Shown here piece after piece: positions 8,506-17,022 of a stretch of 64,000 nt of DNA. The notes beneath the pieces are model-generated. The model worked only from the letters and a program-made list of their open reading frames with translations, did no database searches and was not told the DNA's origin. The DNA comes from Nocardioides luteus (GTDB lineage Bacteria; Actinomycetota; Actinomycetes; Propionibacteriales; Nocardioidaceae). The stretch's first letter is position 1. Each line of letters starts with the position of its first letter. Location of the stretch: positions 620,001 to 684,000 of the forward strand of contig NZ_JADOVJ010000001.1 in the NCBI RefSeq assembly GCF_015752315.1, read 5' to 3'. The position numbers and the translations under genes were made by a program.

Positions 8506-9765
8506 CTAGAACGTGTTCTCGTCTACCGGTCGGGATGCAAAACCTTGCAGGGCGTCCCGTCGTCGGGCGAGATCGGCCTGCTCCGGGCCGTGCGCGCAGA
8601 GCGCGATCGCCTCCTCGTAGGCCTCGATCGCGTCCCGGTCGCGCCCCGACCGCTCCAGCAGCTGCGCACGTACGGCAGGCAGCCGGTGCCCCGGCAGGGC
8701 GACCGAGTCCAGCTCCTTCAGTCCGGCCTCGGCGCCGGAGACCTCGGCCACCGCGACGGCCCGGTTGAGACGTACGACCGGGGTGTCGCGCAGCGTGAGC
8801 AGCTCGTCGTAGCGCTCGACGATGCGGTCCCACGCGGTCGCCTCGGAGCTGGGCGCGACCGCGTGCTCCGCGGCGATCAGCGCCTGGAGCAGATAGGGTG
8901 CCGGTGCTGCATGGGCGAGCGGGGTGAGGATCGCGAGCGCCTCGGCGATCTCCTCCAGGCGCCAGGCCGTCCGGTCCTGGTCGGGGAGCAGCACCAGGCC
9001 CCCGTCGGCCCCGAGCCGCGCGTCCCGGCGCGAGTGCTGCAGGAGCATCAGGGCGAGCAGAGCGTCGACCTCCGGGTCCGGCGCCGGGAGCACCGCCCGC
9101 AGCACGCGGACCAGCCGGATCGCCTCGCCGGCCAGGTCGCTGCGTACGACGTCGGGGCCGGTGCCGGGCGCATAGCCCGCCGTGAACGCGAGATAGGCGA
9201 CCTCGGCGACGATGCCGACCCGTTCCCGCAGGTCGGCGAGGTCCGTGGGCACCTCGAAGGAGGCGCCCGCGAGCCGCTTGCGCGCCCGGGTCAGCCGCGC
9301 CGCCATGGTCGCCTTCGACTGGAGGAACAGCCGCCCGATGTCCTCGGTGGAGACGCCGAGGACCAGCCGGAGGGTCAGTGCCGCGGCCGCCTCACGGGAC
9401 AGCGTCGGGTGGGCGCAGAGCAGCACCAGCCGCAGCCGCTCGTCGGTGACCGCTTCGCCACCGGCCTCGGCCGGCACCGTGGCCATCACCTGCTGGGCCT
9501 CCTGGGTGAGCCCGGCGTCGACCACGAGCAACGGCATCTTGCGAGCCAGCACCTCCTCCGAGCGCATCCGGTCGACGATCCGCCGGCGAGCGGTCGTGAG
9601 CAGCCAGGCGGGGCCGTTGTCCGGCTCGCCGTCGGCCGGCCAGCGCGCGGCGGCGGCTTCGAAGGCGTCGGCGAGGCCTTCCTCGGCCAGGTCGAGACGG
9701 CGGAACTGCGCGACGAGCAGGGCCAGCAGGCGGCCCCACTCGTCGCGCAGCAGCGTCTCCAGCAT
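8506..9765 (-). CDS. ECF42-type RNA polymerase sigma factor
   Basis: The 419 residues begin with short sigma-70 region 2 and region 4 segments (about 1-170), with region 4 around VLGVSTEDIGRLFLQSKATMAARL. A long alpha-helical C-terminal extension of about 240 residues follows, of the DUF6596/TPR-like type characteristic of ECF42. There is no anti-sigma factor gene; instead three DGPF/YCII-domain genes lie immediately upstream in one operon, the diagnostic ECF42 context. The extension is thought to regulate these factors. The start ATG 9765 is 7 bases after the stop of the preceding gene. The stop lies within the KstR-like operator of the next gene. Confidence 0.92.
   Translation of the reverse strand: MLETLLRDEWGRLLALLVAQFRRLDLAEEGLADAFEAAAARWPADGEPDNGPAWLLTTARRRIVDRMRSEEVLARKMPLLVVDAGLTQEAQQVMATVPAEAGGEAVTDERLRLVLLCAHPTLSREAAAALTLRLVLGVSTEDIGRLFLQSKATMAARLTRARKRLAGASFEVPTDLADLRERVGIVAEVAYLAFTAGYAPGTGPDVVRSDLAGEAIRLVRVLRAVLPAPDPEVDALLALMLLQHSRRDARLGADGGLVLLPDQDRTAWRLEEIAEALAILTPLAHAAPAPYLLQALIAAEHAVAPSSEATAWDRIVERYDELLTLRDTPVVRLNRAVAVAEVSGAEAGLKELDSVALPGHRLPAVRAQLLERSGRDRDAIEAYEEAIALCAHGPEQADLARRRDALQGFASRPVDENTF
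8507..8520 (-). promoter_or_regulatory. KstR-like operator
   Basis: On the plus strand the site reads TAGAACGTGTTCTC; AGAAC-GT-GTTCT (8508-8519) is a perfect palindrome. The KstR motif is TnnAACnnGTTnnA, and only one end base differs. It overlaps the stop codon of the upstream sigma factor gene and precedes the acyl-CoA ligase. Confidence 0.6.
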
Positions 9766-9772
9766 CGCGTGG

Positions 9773-10111
9773 CTAGTCCGTCGCCCGGATCTCGATCGCC
9801 GACTCGACCGTGGCGAGCAGCCGGCAGCACTCGGCCAGGTCGTCGCGGTCCTCGGACTCCACGACGTAGAGCCCGGCCAGGTGCTCGGCCGTCTCGGTGT
9901 AGGGCCCGTCGGTGATCCCGGAGGACCGTACGGTCACGGCCGTCGACGGAACGGCGAGCGCGGCGCCGTAGCCCTTCAGAACGGTGTGGCCGCGCTCGGC
10001 GAGCAGCGCCGCGAACTTCTCGTGCACGGCGAACAGCGCATCCTTCTCCGCCTCCGTCTTGGCCTGCCACTCGGCCTCGACGTTGGGGATGAGCAGGTAG
10101 TAGCGGGTCAT
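9773..10111 (-). CDS. DGPF/YCII-domain protein 3 of ECF42 operon
   Basis: A 112-residue YCII-related alpha/beta-barrel protein with the DGPF-type motif ITDGPYTETAEHLAGLYVVE. Such proteins accompany ECF42 sigma factors and their biochemical role is not established. The start ATG at 10111 overlaps the stop of the preceding gene (ATGA), indicating translational coupling. It is followed 7 bases later by the sigma factor gene. Confidence 0.88.
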   Translation of the reverse strand: MTRYYLLIPNVEAEWQAKTEAEKDALFAVHEKFAALLAERGHTVLKGYGAALAVPSTAVTVRSSGITDGPYTETAEHLAGLYVVESEDRDDLAECCRLLATVESAIEIRATD

Positions 10112-10455
10112 CGGATCTGCACTCCCTGGGTGGGCCGGATCTCGACGGCGAAGTACTTCGGCAGCAGCTTCGCCAGGGCCACGGCGTCGTCGATCGCGGG
10201 CACGTCGATCACGTAGTAGCCGCCCAGCTGCTCGACCGACTCCGCGAACGGGCCTTCGGTCACGGCGCCGTCCTCGTGGACGGTCCGCGCCGTGGTGGCG
10301 GGCTGGAGGGCGTCGCCGTCGATCAGCTCGCCGCGCTCGGCGACCGCCTTCGCGAACGCACCGAAGTCGGCGTACGCGGCCTGCTTCTGCTTCTCGGGGA
10401 GGGCGTCCCAGCGGGCGTGGTGGTCGGGGCCGCCGAGAAGGAGGAGATACCTCAT
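10108..10455 (-). CDS. DGPF/YCII-domain protein 2 of ECF42 operon
   Basis: This 115-residue protein begins MRYLLLLGGPDHHARWD and has the motif VTEGPFAESVEQLGGYYVID. It is the same family as its two neighbours but diverged (EGPF rather than DGPY). ATG 10455 overlaps the preceding stop by one base (TGATG), which fixes the start; the frame itself is open further upstream, inside the previous gene. Function unknown, as for other DGPF proteins. Confidence 0.88.
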   Translation of the reverse strand: MRYLLLLGGPDHHARWDALPEKQKQAAYADFGAFAKAVAERGELIDGDALQPATTARTVHEDGAVTEGPFAESVEQLGGYYVIDVPAIDDAVALAKLLPKYFAVEIRPTQGVQIR

Positions 10456-10814
10456 CACATCTCCCCGTGCTCGACGATCTCGCGGACCTCGAGCGCCGTC
10501 TCGAGCTCGGCGAGCACCTTGCAGCACTCGAGCATGTCGGCGACGTCGTCGGTCTCGATCGTGTAGAAGCCGGTCACGTGCTCGACGGTCTCGGCGTACG
10601 GGCCGTCGGTGATCACCACCTCGCCGCCCTGCTTACGCAGCGTCTTGGCCTTGCTGGAGTGGTGGAGCTCGGCGCCGCCGGTGACCTTGTGGCCGCGCTC
10701 GGCGAGCAGCTTGGCGAACTTGCCGTGCACCTCGTACCCGGCGGCCTTCTCCTCCGGCGTCGACTCGGCCCAGAAGGCCTCGTTCGTCGGCAGCAGCACC
10801 ATGTATCTGGTCAT
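10455..10814 (-). CDS. DGPF/YCII-domain protein 1 of ECF42 operon
   Basis: The first gene of the operon encodes 119 residues starting MTRYMVLLPTNEAFWAE with ITDGPYAETVEHVTGFYTIE. ATG 10814 is preceded by GAAGGGGAA on the minus strand. A predicted ECF42 promoter lies about 50-70 bases upstream. The three paralogues with overlapping stops and starts, then the sigma factor, form a compact four-gene autoregulated unit. Confidence 0.88.
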   Translation of the reverse strand: MTRYMVLLPTNEAFWAESTPEEKAAGYEVHGKFAKLLAERGHKVTGGAELHHSSKAKTLRKQGGEVVITDGPYAETVEHVTGFYTIETDDVADMLECCKVLAELETALEVREIVEHGEM

Positions 10815-10859
10815 CGTGGGTTCCCCTTCTCGTCTCGGTGTGAGTCTGTCACCGGGGAT

Positions 10860-10886
10860 GACGGGTGGGACAAGGCCAAATCGACA
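10860..10886 (-). promoter_or_regulatory. Predicted ECF42 promoter
   Basis: On the minus strand TGTCGA (10886-10881) is followed after 17 bases by CGTC (10863-10860). This agrees with the reported ECF42 signature of TGTCGA at -35 and CGA/TC at -10. It would drive the DGPF-sigma operon and so predicts autoregulation. Confidence 0.65.
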
Positions 10887-10980
10887 CCGAGAAGGACGGA
10901 AGATGTATGGCATCCGTTCAACTGACCCCGGAAGGCTCCGCGTGTGAGCGAGCGTCAGCGAGTGAACCATCCAAGCCTCA

Positions 10981-11027
10981 CGCGACCGCGTCCGTATGAT
11001 GGCGCTTGCGCTACGGACGTGGTCGCG
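10981..11027 (+). promoter_or_regulatory. Inverted repeat around the -10 of the Pls-like gene
   Basis: Arms at 10981-10995 and 11013-11027 match at 14 of 15 positions (CGCGACCGCGTCCGT and its near complement). A -10 hexamer TATGAT (10995-11000) lies at the inner edge of the left arm, and the right arm touches the GTG start. This could be an operator or an RNA hairpin covering the start. Confidence 0.55.
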
Positions 11028-14000
11028 TGAACGATCCCCTGCTGCGAGGCGATCTCGCGCCTGAGCCCCGGACTCTCGTCGACATCTTCCGGGCCACCGC
11101 TGCCCAGGTGCCCGAGGAGCCGGCCGTCGAGGCGGGCAACGGCCTGCTGACGTACGCAGAGCTCGAGGAGGCCGCCGACGGGCTGGCCGCCGAGCTGAAC
11201 GCTGCCGGGATCGGGCCCGGGGACAAGGTCGGGCTGCGGATCGCGAGCGGCACCACCGACCTGTACGTCGCGATCCTCGGCATCCTCTGCGCGGGAGCCG
11301 CCTACGTGCCGGTCGACGCCGACGACCCCGAGGAGCGGGCGCGGCTGGTCTTCGGGGAGGCGCAGGTCGCGGCGGTCGTGACGAACGACCTGCGGGTCAC
11401 CACGGCGGCCGGGCCCCGCGAGGCACGCGAGCCGGAGGAGCCGTCGACCGGCGACGACGCCTGGGTGATCTTCACCTCCGGGTCGACCGGTACGCCGAAG
11501 GGGGTCGCGGTCACCCACCGCAACGCCGCCGCGTTCGTCGACGCCGAATCGCGCCTCTTCCTCCGGGACGCCCCGATCGGGGTCGGCGACCGGGTGATGG
11601 CCGGCCTCTCGGTCGCCTTCGACGCGAGCTGCGAGGAGATCTGGCTGGCCTGGCGCTACGGCGCCTGCCTGGTCCCGGCGCCGCGGGCGCTGGTGCGCTC
11701 CGGGGTCGATGTCGGCCCGTGGCTGGTCGCCAACCAGATCACGATCGTCTCGACGGTGCCGACGCTCGTCGCGCTGTGGCCGCCGTCCTCGCTCGACCGG
11801 GTCCGGCTGCTGATCACCGGCGGCGAGGCGATCCCGCCCGAGCTCGCCGCCCGCCTGGTCACGCCCGACCGGGAGGTGTGGAACACCTACGGTCCGACCG
11901 AGGCCACGGTGGTCGCCTGTGGCGCCCGCCTGAGCGCGGAGGGGCCGGTGCGGATCGGTCTCCCGCTCGACGGCTGGGACCTCGCCGTCGTCGACCCGGC
12001 GACGGGCATCCCGGTCCCCGAGGGCGAGACCGGCGAGCTGATCATCGGCGGCGTCGGCCTGGCGCGCTACCTGGACGCGGCCAAGGACGCCGAGAAGTAC
12101 GCACCGATGCCGACCCTCGGCTGGGAGCGCGCCTACCGATCGGGCGACCTGGTCGTCAACGACCCTGCCGGGCTGCTCTTCGGCGGCCGCGCCGACGACC
12201 AGATCAAGCTCGGTGGCCGGCGGATCGAGCTCGGCGAGATCGACAGCGCCCTGCTGCAGCTCGACGGTGTCGTCGGGGCTGCGGCCGCGGTGCGGAAGAG
12301 TACGGCCGGCAACAGCCTGCTCGTCGGCTACGTCACGGTCGACGAGACCTTCGACCAGGCCGCCTCCGTCGCGAGGCTGCGGGCCGACATGCCGGCGGCC
12401 CTGGTGCCGCGGCTGGCCGTGGTCGACAGCCTCCCGACGCGTACCAGCGGGAAGGTCGATCGCGACGCGCTGCCGTGGCCGCTGGCGTCCACGGCGGGCG
12501 CGGGGGAGGGGCTGAGCGACACCGAGGCCTGGCTGGCCGGGCTGTGGAACGACGTGCTCGGCGCCGAGGTCTCCGGGCCGAAGGCGGACTTCTTCGACCT
12601 CGGCGGCGGCAGCCTGACCGCGGCCCAGATCGTCAGCCTGATCCGGGAGCGCTTCCCGGAGGTCGCGCTCGGTGACGTCTACGACCGGCCGAGCCTGGGT
12701 GCGCTGGCCGCCTATGTCGACGAGCTGGACAGCTCGGCGGCGGTCTCCGAGCGCGAGGTGCCGGCGGTACGTCTCGAGACCCAGGTCGCGCAGGTGGTCG
12801 CCACGATCCTGCTGCGCTGCCTGGCCGCGCCTCGCTGGCTGACCTGGATCGCGCTCGGGACGACGCTCGCGCAGCCGTGGGCGCCCTGGCTGCCCTCGCT
12901 CAGCTGGTGGGTCCTCGTCCCGGCCGCCCTCGCCTTCCTGACCCCGCCCGGACGGATGCTGCTCGCCGCGGGTGCGGCGCGGCTGATCCTGCGCGGCGTA
13001 CGTCCCGGGCAGCACCCGCGCGGCGGCAAGGTCCATCTGCGGCTCTGGCTGGCCACGCACGCCGTCGACGAGCTCGGGGCGCACGGACTGGCCGGGGCGC
13101 CGTGGATGCTCTGGTACGCCCGGCTGCTCGGCGTGCGGATGGGCAAGAACGTCGACCTGCACAGCCTGCCGCCGGTCACCGGCATGCTCACGCTCGGCAA
13201 GGGCTGCTCGATCGAGCAGGAGGTCGACCTCTCCGGTCACTGGATCGAGGGCGACGTGCTCCATCTCGGCGAGGTCTCGGTGGGCGATCGCGCCCGGGTG
13301 GGGGCGCGGTCGACACTGCTGCCCGGCACCCGGGTCGGCGACGACGCCGAGGTCGGACCCGGGTCCGCGGTCTTCGGCACGGTGCCGGTGGGCGAGTTCT
13401 GGTCGGGTTCGCCGGCCGTCCGCGCCGCCCGCGAGGCGCGTGGGCCCTGGCAGCCGCCGCAGGCACGGGCCCGAGTCTGGATGCTCCTCTACGGCATCGC
13501 CGCGGCCGTGCTCGCCCTGCTCCCCGCGGTCGCCGTCGGCGTCGGCGTCCTCGTCGGCGTCGCCCTGGCCGGGGTGCCCGGCTCCTACGCCGACATCGGA
13601 CCGCTGCTCGCCTGGAGCCCGGTCGCGGTGGTGGCCGGCTTCCTCACCCTGGCCACCCTGATCTGGGCGGTGGTGCGGCTCGCCGGCCTGGCGATCCGCC
13701 CCGGCGTACATCCCGTACGCAGCCTGGCCGGTGTCGCGGTCTGGTCGACCATGCAGGTGCTCGACGAGGCGCGCACCTGGCTCTTCCCGCTCTACTCCTC
13801 GACACTGACGCCGCTGTGGCTGCGGGCGCTCGGCGCCAGGATCGGCAAGCACGTCGAGGCGTCGACGGTGCTGATGATCCCCGGGCTGACCCAGGTCAAC
13901 GACCAGAGCTTCCTCGCCGACGACACCCTGATCGGCGGCTACGAGCTCGGCGGCGGCTGGCTGCGGGTCGAGCGGGTGAAGATCGGCAAGCGCGCCTTCG

Positions 14001-14866
14001 TCGGCAACTCGGGCATGGCCGCGCCCGGCCGCAAGGTCCCGAAGGCCTCCCTGGTCGCCGTGCTCAGCGCGGCTCCCCGTCGCAAGCGGGCGCAGAAGGG
14101 CGAGAGCTGGCTCGGCTCACCGCCCGCGCCGCTGCGCCGCGCGGCCGGCGAGGCCGACTCGGGACGTACCTATGACCCGCCGGCACGCCTCAAGGTCGCC
14201 CGGGCGCTCGTCGAGCTGGCCCGGCTGGTGCCGCAGACGCTCGCGGCGCTGCTCTACGCCGGGGTGGCCTACGCACTGATCGTGATCTGGGAGGCGACCG
14301 GCCTGCTCGTCGCGGCCCTGGTCACCGGACCGGTGCTCGCGGCCGCCGGAGCGGTCGCGGCCGGCATCACCGTGGTGGCGAAGTGGCTGCTCGTGGGCAG
14401 GATCCGGGCGGGCTCGCACCCGCTGTGGAGCTGGTTCGTGTGGGCGAACGAGCTGGCCGACACCTTCGTCGAGGTGCTCGCCGCGCCCTGGTTCACCGGT
14501 GCCGTGTCGGGCACCCCGGTGCTCAACCTGTGGTTCCGTGCGCTCGGGGCGCGGATCGGCCGCGGTGTGTGGATCGAGACCCACTGGCTCCCCGAGACCG
14601 ACCTGGTCGAGCTCGGCGACGGCGCCACCGTCAACGCCGGCACCGTCGTGCAGACCCATCTCTTCCACGACCGTGTGCTGGCCCTCGACACGGTCACGCT
14701 CAGGAGAGGCGCCACGCTCGGCCCCAACTCGGTGATCCTGCCCGCCGCCGCCATCGGCCGGCACGCGGTCGTCGGCCCGGTCTCGCTGGTGATGCGCGGG
14801 GAGAGCCTCCCGGACAAGACGCTGTGGATCGGCAACCCGATCGGTCCCTGGGACCAGGCCGGCTGA
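11027..14866 (+). CDS. Pls/PosA-type non-ribosomal peptide synthetase
   Basis: The 1279 residues start with a complete adenylation domain: A3 FTSGSTGTPKGVAVTHRN, A4 FDASCEEIW, A5 NTYGPTEATVVA, A7 YRSGDLV, A8 GRADDQIKLGGRRIELGE and A10 GKVDRDALPW. A carrier domain follows with the phosphopantetheine Ser in LGGGSL (about 529). After residue 590 come three pairs of membrane helices alternating with three soluble domains that look like left-handed beta-helix acyltransferases. There is no classical condensation or thioesterase domain. This is the layout and size of epsilon-poly-lysine synthetase (Pls, about 1319 aa), which makes isopeptide-linked homopolymers at the membrane. The monomer is unknown. 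GTG 11027 is chosen; TTG 11006 is an alternative leaderless start. An M1 peptidase gene follows 15 bases later. Confidence 0.9.
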   Translation: MNDPLLRGDLAPEPRTLVDIFRATAAQVPEEPAVEAGNGLLTYAELEEAADGLAAELNAAGIGPGDKVGLRIASGTTDLYVAILGILCAGAAYVPVDADDPEERARLVFGEAQVAAVVTNDLRVTTAAGPREAREPEEPSTGDDAWVIFTSGSTGTPKGVAVTHRNAAAFVDAESRLFLRDAPIGVGDRVMAGLSVAFDASCEEIWLAWRYGACLVPAPRALVRSGVDVGPWLVANQITIVSTVPTLVALWPPSSLDRVRLLITGGEAIPPELAARLVTPDREVWNTYGPTEATVVACGARLSAEGPVRIGLPLDGWDLAVVDPATGIPVPEGETGELIIGGVGLARYLDAAKDAEKYAPMPTLGWERAYRSGDLVVNDPAGLLFGGRADDQIKLGGRRIELGEIDSALLQLDGVVGAAAAVRKSTAGNSLLVGYVTVDETFDQAASVARLRADMPAALVPRLAVVDSLPTRTSGKVDRDALPWPLASTAGAGEGLSDTEAWLAGLWNDVLGAEVSGPKADFFDLGGGSLTAAQIVSLIRERFPEVALGDVYDRPSLGALAAYVDELDSSAAVSEREVPAVRLETQVAQVVATILLRCLAAPRWLTWIALGTTLAQPWAPWLPSLSWWVLVPAALAFLTPPGRMLLAAGAARLILRGVRPGQHPRGGKVHLRLWLATHAVDELGAHGLAGAPWMLWYARLLGVRMGKNVDLHSLPPVTGMLTLGKGCSIEQEVDLSGHWIEGDVLHLGEVSVGDRARVGARSTLLPGTRVGDDAEVGPGSAVFGTVPVGEFWSGSPAVRAAREARGPWQPPQARARVWMLLYGIAAAVLALLPAVAVGVGVLVGVALAGVPGSYADIGPLLAWSPVAVVAGFLTLATLIWAVVRLAGLAIRPGVHPVRSLAGVAVWSTMQVLDEARTWLFPLYSSTLTPLWLRALGARIGKHVEASTVLMIPGLTQVNDQSFLADDTLIGGYELGGGWLRVERVKIGKRAFVGNSGMAAPGRKVPKASLVAVLSAAPRRKRAQKGESWLGSPPAPLRRAAGEADSGRTYDPPARLKVARALVELARLVPQTLAALLYAGVAYALIVIWEATGLLVAALVTGPVLAAAGAVAAGITVVAKWLLVGRIRAGSHPLWSWFVWANELADTFVEVLAAPWFTGAVSGTPVLNLWFRALGARIGRGVWIETHWLPETDLVELGDGATVNAGTVVQTHLFHDRVLALDTVTLRRGATLGPNSVILPAAAIGRHAVVGPVSLVMRGESLPDKTLWIGNPIGPWDQAG

Positions 14867-14881
14867 GCGGGTGCCCCTACG

Positions 14882-16216
14882 ATGACCGCCGTGCCGAAGC
14901 TCCCCACCGCCGACCCTTACCTCCCGGGACACGGGGACCCGTCGTGGAGCGCGACCCACTACGACCTCGACCTCACCTACGACCTGGTCGGCAACCGGCT
15001 CACGGGCACAGCCACGATCCGTGCGGTCGCGGTCGACGACATCAACCGCGTCGTCCTCGACCTCGCCTACCTGCGCGTGCAGAAGGTGGCGATCGACGGC
15101 CGTCCGCCGGCCAAGTGGAGCCACCGCGACCACCGTCTGGTCCTGAACCTCCGCTCGCGGATCGCGGCGGGCGAGGAGTTCGTGATCACGGTCAGGTACT
15201 CCGGCAAGCCCCGCCCGGTGGTGCTGCCGCACCACGGCGACGCCGGCTGGGAGGAGCTCGACGACGGTGTCATCGTCGCCGGTCAGCCGCATGGTGCGCC
15301 CACCTGGTTCCCGTGCAACGACCGGCCCTCCGACAAGGCCCGCTACGCGATCAGCGTGACCACGGCGCCCGGCTATGCGGTGGTCTCCAACGGCGAGCTG
15401 ACCTCCCGCGTACGCCGCGGCAGCGGGGAGACCTGGCGCTACTGGGAGGCCGAGCCGATGGCGACCTATCTCGCCACGGTGCAGATCGGGAGCTACCGGG
15501 TCATCGACATCGCGCCCACCGAAGGGCCGGGCGGCCGGGTGCCGATCCGGGCTGCGTACCCGGTCGACGCCAGCGCCGGGTTCGAGGCCTCCTTCGGGCG
15601 GCAGCGGGAGATGATGGCCTACTTCACCTCCGTCTTCGGGCCCTACCCGTTCGCCTCCTACTCCGTCGTGGTCACCGACGACGAGCTCGAGATCCCCCTC
15701 GAGTCGCAGTCGCTGTCGACCTTCGGGCGCAACCACCTCACCGGCGAGTGGTCGGAGGTACGCCTCGTGGCCCACGAGCTCGCCCACCAGTGGTTCGGCA
15801 ACGCGGTGACCCTGCGCGAGTGGCGCGACATCTGGCTGCACGAGGGCTTCGCCTGCTACAGCGAGTGGCTGTGGTCGGACACCTCCGGAGGCCGCGCCTG
15901 CGGCGAGCACGCACGCCACCACCACCGTCGGCTCGCCGCGCTGCCGCAGGACCTGGTCCTCGCCGACCCCGGTTCCGCGGACATGTTCGACGACCGGGTC
16001 TACAAGCGTGGAGCGCTCACCCTGCACGCGCTGCGCCGCACGGTCGGGGACGACTCCTTCTTCCGGATCCTGCGCACCTGGGTCGCCCGACACGGCGGCG
16101 GCTCGGTCACCACCGCCGACTTCGAGGCGCTCGCGGCCGAGGTCTGCGGCCGCGACCTCACCCCGCTCTTCGACGCCTGGCTGCGGCGGTCCGCGCTGCC
16201 GGACCTGCCCGCCTGA
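14882..16216 (+). CDS. M1-family zinc metallopeptidase
   Basis: A 444-residue gluzincin aminopeptidase-like protein. The zinc site is HELAHQWFGN (298-302 for HELAH) with the third ligand Glu at about 321 (WLHEGFACYSEW), the standard HExxH-18-E spacing. The N-terminal beta-rich domain starts by binding-strand segments typical of M1 (YDLDLTYDLVGNRLTGTATI). It is shorter than PepN, having only the N-terminal and catalytic domains, and shows no signal peptide. It begins 15 bases after the Pls-like gene and is probably cotranscribed. Zinc aminopeptidases that degrade the polymer are known from poly-lysine producers, so trimming or self-protection is a reasonable but unproven role. Confidence 0.9.
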   Translation: MTAVPKLPTADPYLPGHGDPSWSATHYDLDLTYDLVGNRLTGTATIRAVAVDDINRVVLDLAYLRVQKVAIDGRPPAKWSHRDHRLVLNLRSRIAAGEEFVITVRYSGKPRPVVLPHHGDAGWEELDDGVIVAGQPHGAPTWFPCNDRPSDKARYAISVTTAPGYAVVSNGELTSRVRRGSGETWRYWEAEPMATYLATVQIGSYRVIDIAPTEGPGGRVPIRAAYPVDASAGFEASFGRQREMMAYFTSVFGPYPFASYSVVVTDDELEIPLESQSLSTFGRNHLTGEWSEVRLVAHELAHQWFGNAVTLREWRDIWLHEGFACYSEWLWSDTSGGRACGEHARHHHRRLAALPQDLVLADPGSADMFDDRVYKRGALTLHALRRTVGDDSFFRILRTWVARHGGGSVTTADFEALAAEVCGRDLTPLFDAWLRRSALPDLPA

Positions 16217-16247
16217 AGACAGCCACGCCGCTGGTCGAGCCGTTTCC

Positions 16248-16380
16248 CCGCTGGTCGAGCCGGATTCGTGAGGAACGAACGAATCCGTGTCGAGACCAAC
16301 ACGGTCTCCCCCGGCACACGACAGGACTGTGTTGGTCTCGACACGCTCGGCCGCAGGCGGCCTCACGGCTCGACCAGCGG
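16248..16380. repeat. Nested inverted repeat (dispersed palindromic element)
   Basis: Outer arms CCGCTGGTCGAGCCG (16248-16262) and complement (16366-16380), and inner arms GTGTCGAGACCAACAC (16287-16302) and complement (16329-16344), are perfect. A further small stem (GATTCG/CGAATC) lies in the left half. A partial extra copy of the outer arm precedes it (16229-16242). The core TGGTCTCGACACGCTCG (16333-16349) recurs with one change at 21087-21103. It has the look of a non-coding MITE- or REP-like element filling the gap between two genes. Confidence 0.75.
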
Positions 16381-16407
16381 GCGCTGACCCCGACTATCCT
16401 CGGCGAC

Positions 16408-16941
16408 GTGCCTGAGCTGACCTTCCGTGACGCCACCTTTTCCGACGTGGATGCCCTGGTCGGGCTGATCGAGTCGGCCTACCGCGGTGATGCCTCCCGC
16501 GCCGGCTGGACCACCGAGGCCGACCTGCTCGCCGGCCAGCGCACCGACCCGGAGGGCGTACGCGAGGTCATCACCGCGCCGGGCTCCCGGCTCCTGGTCG
16601 CCGAACCGGCCGCCGCGCGGTCGGGGGAGATCGTGGCCTGCTGCCAGCTGCAGAAGCGCGAGGCGTACGTCTATTTCGGCATGTTCTCCGTCGCGCCGGG
16701 CCTGCAGGGGGCCGGTGTCGGCAAGGCCGTGATGGCCGAGGCCGAGCGGATCGCGATCGAGTGGGGCGCCGAGGAGATCCGGATGACGGTGATCCGACAG
16801 CGCGAGGACCTGATCGCGTTCTACGAGCGGCGGGGGTTCCGGCGTACGGGGCGCTTCGAGCCGTTCCCCTACGGCGACGAGCGCTTCGGCGTGCCGCTGC
16901 GCGACGACCTCGAGTTCGCGGAGCTCGCGAAGTCTCTCTGA
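16408..16941 (+). CDS. GNAT-family N-acetyltransferase
   Basis: This 177-residue protein has the GNAT acetyl-CoA site [19 protein letters not shown] in motif A and the C-terminal [10 protein letters not shown] strand-helix. Substrate unknown; GNAT enzymes acetylate amines on small molecules or proteins. The GTG at 16408 follows a -10-like TATCCT (16394-16399) by about 8 bases, suggesting a leaderless transcript. It is bounded by the palindromic element upstream and the heat-shock operators of groEL downstream. Confidence 0.85.
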   Translation: MPELTFRDATFSDVDALVGLIESAYRGDASRAGWTTEADLLAGQRTDPEGVREVITAPGSRLLVAEPAAARSGEIVACCQLQKREAYVYFGMFSVAPGLQGAGVGKAVMAEAERIAIEWGAEEIRMTVIRQREDLIAFYERRGFRRTGRFEPFPYGDERFGVPLRDDLEFAELAKSL

Positions 16942-16960
16942 CCGTCGCCGCCCCGATCTT

Positions 16961-16987
16961 CTTGCACTCGCAGGGGTCGAGTGCTAA
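16961..16987 (+). promoter_or_regulatory. CIRCE operator 1 (HrcA site) of groEL
   Basis: CTTGCACTC-N9-GAGTGCTAA. The core GCACTC/GAGTGC and 9-base spacer agree exactly with CIRCE (TTAGCACTC-N9-GAGTGCTAA); two outer bases of the left arm differ. Confidence 0.88.
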
Positions 16988-16995
16988 ACATGAGG

Positions 16996-17022
16996 CTGGC
17001 ACTCTTACCATGAGAGTGACAA
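16996..17022 (+). promoter_or_regulatory. CIRCE operator 2 (HrcA site) of groEL
   Basis: CTGGCACTC-N9-GAGTGACAA, 8 bases after the first CIRCE. The left arm is close to consensus and the right arm is weaker. Two tandem CIRCE sites imply tight HrcA control. Confidence 0.75.
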
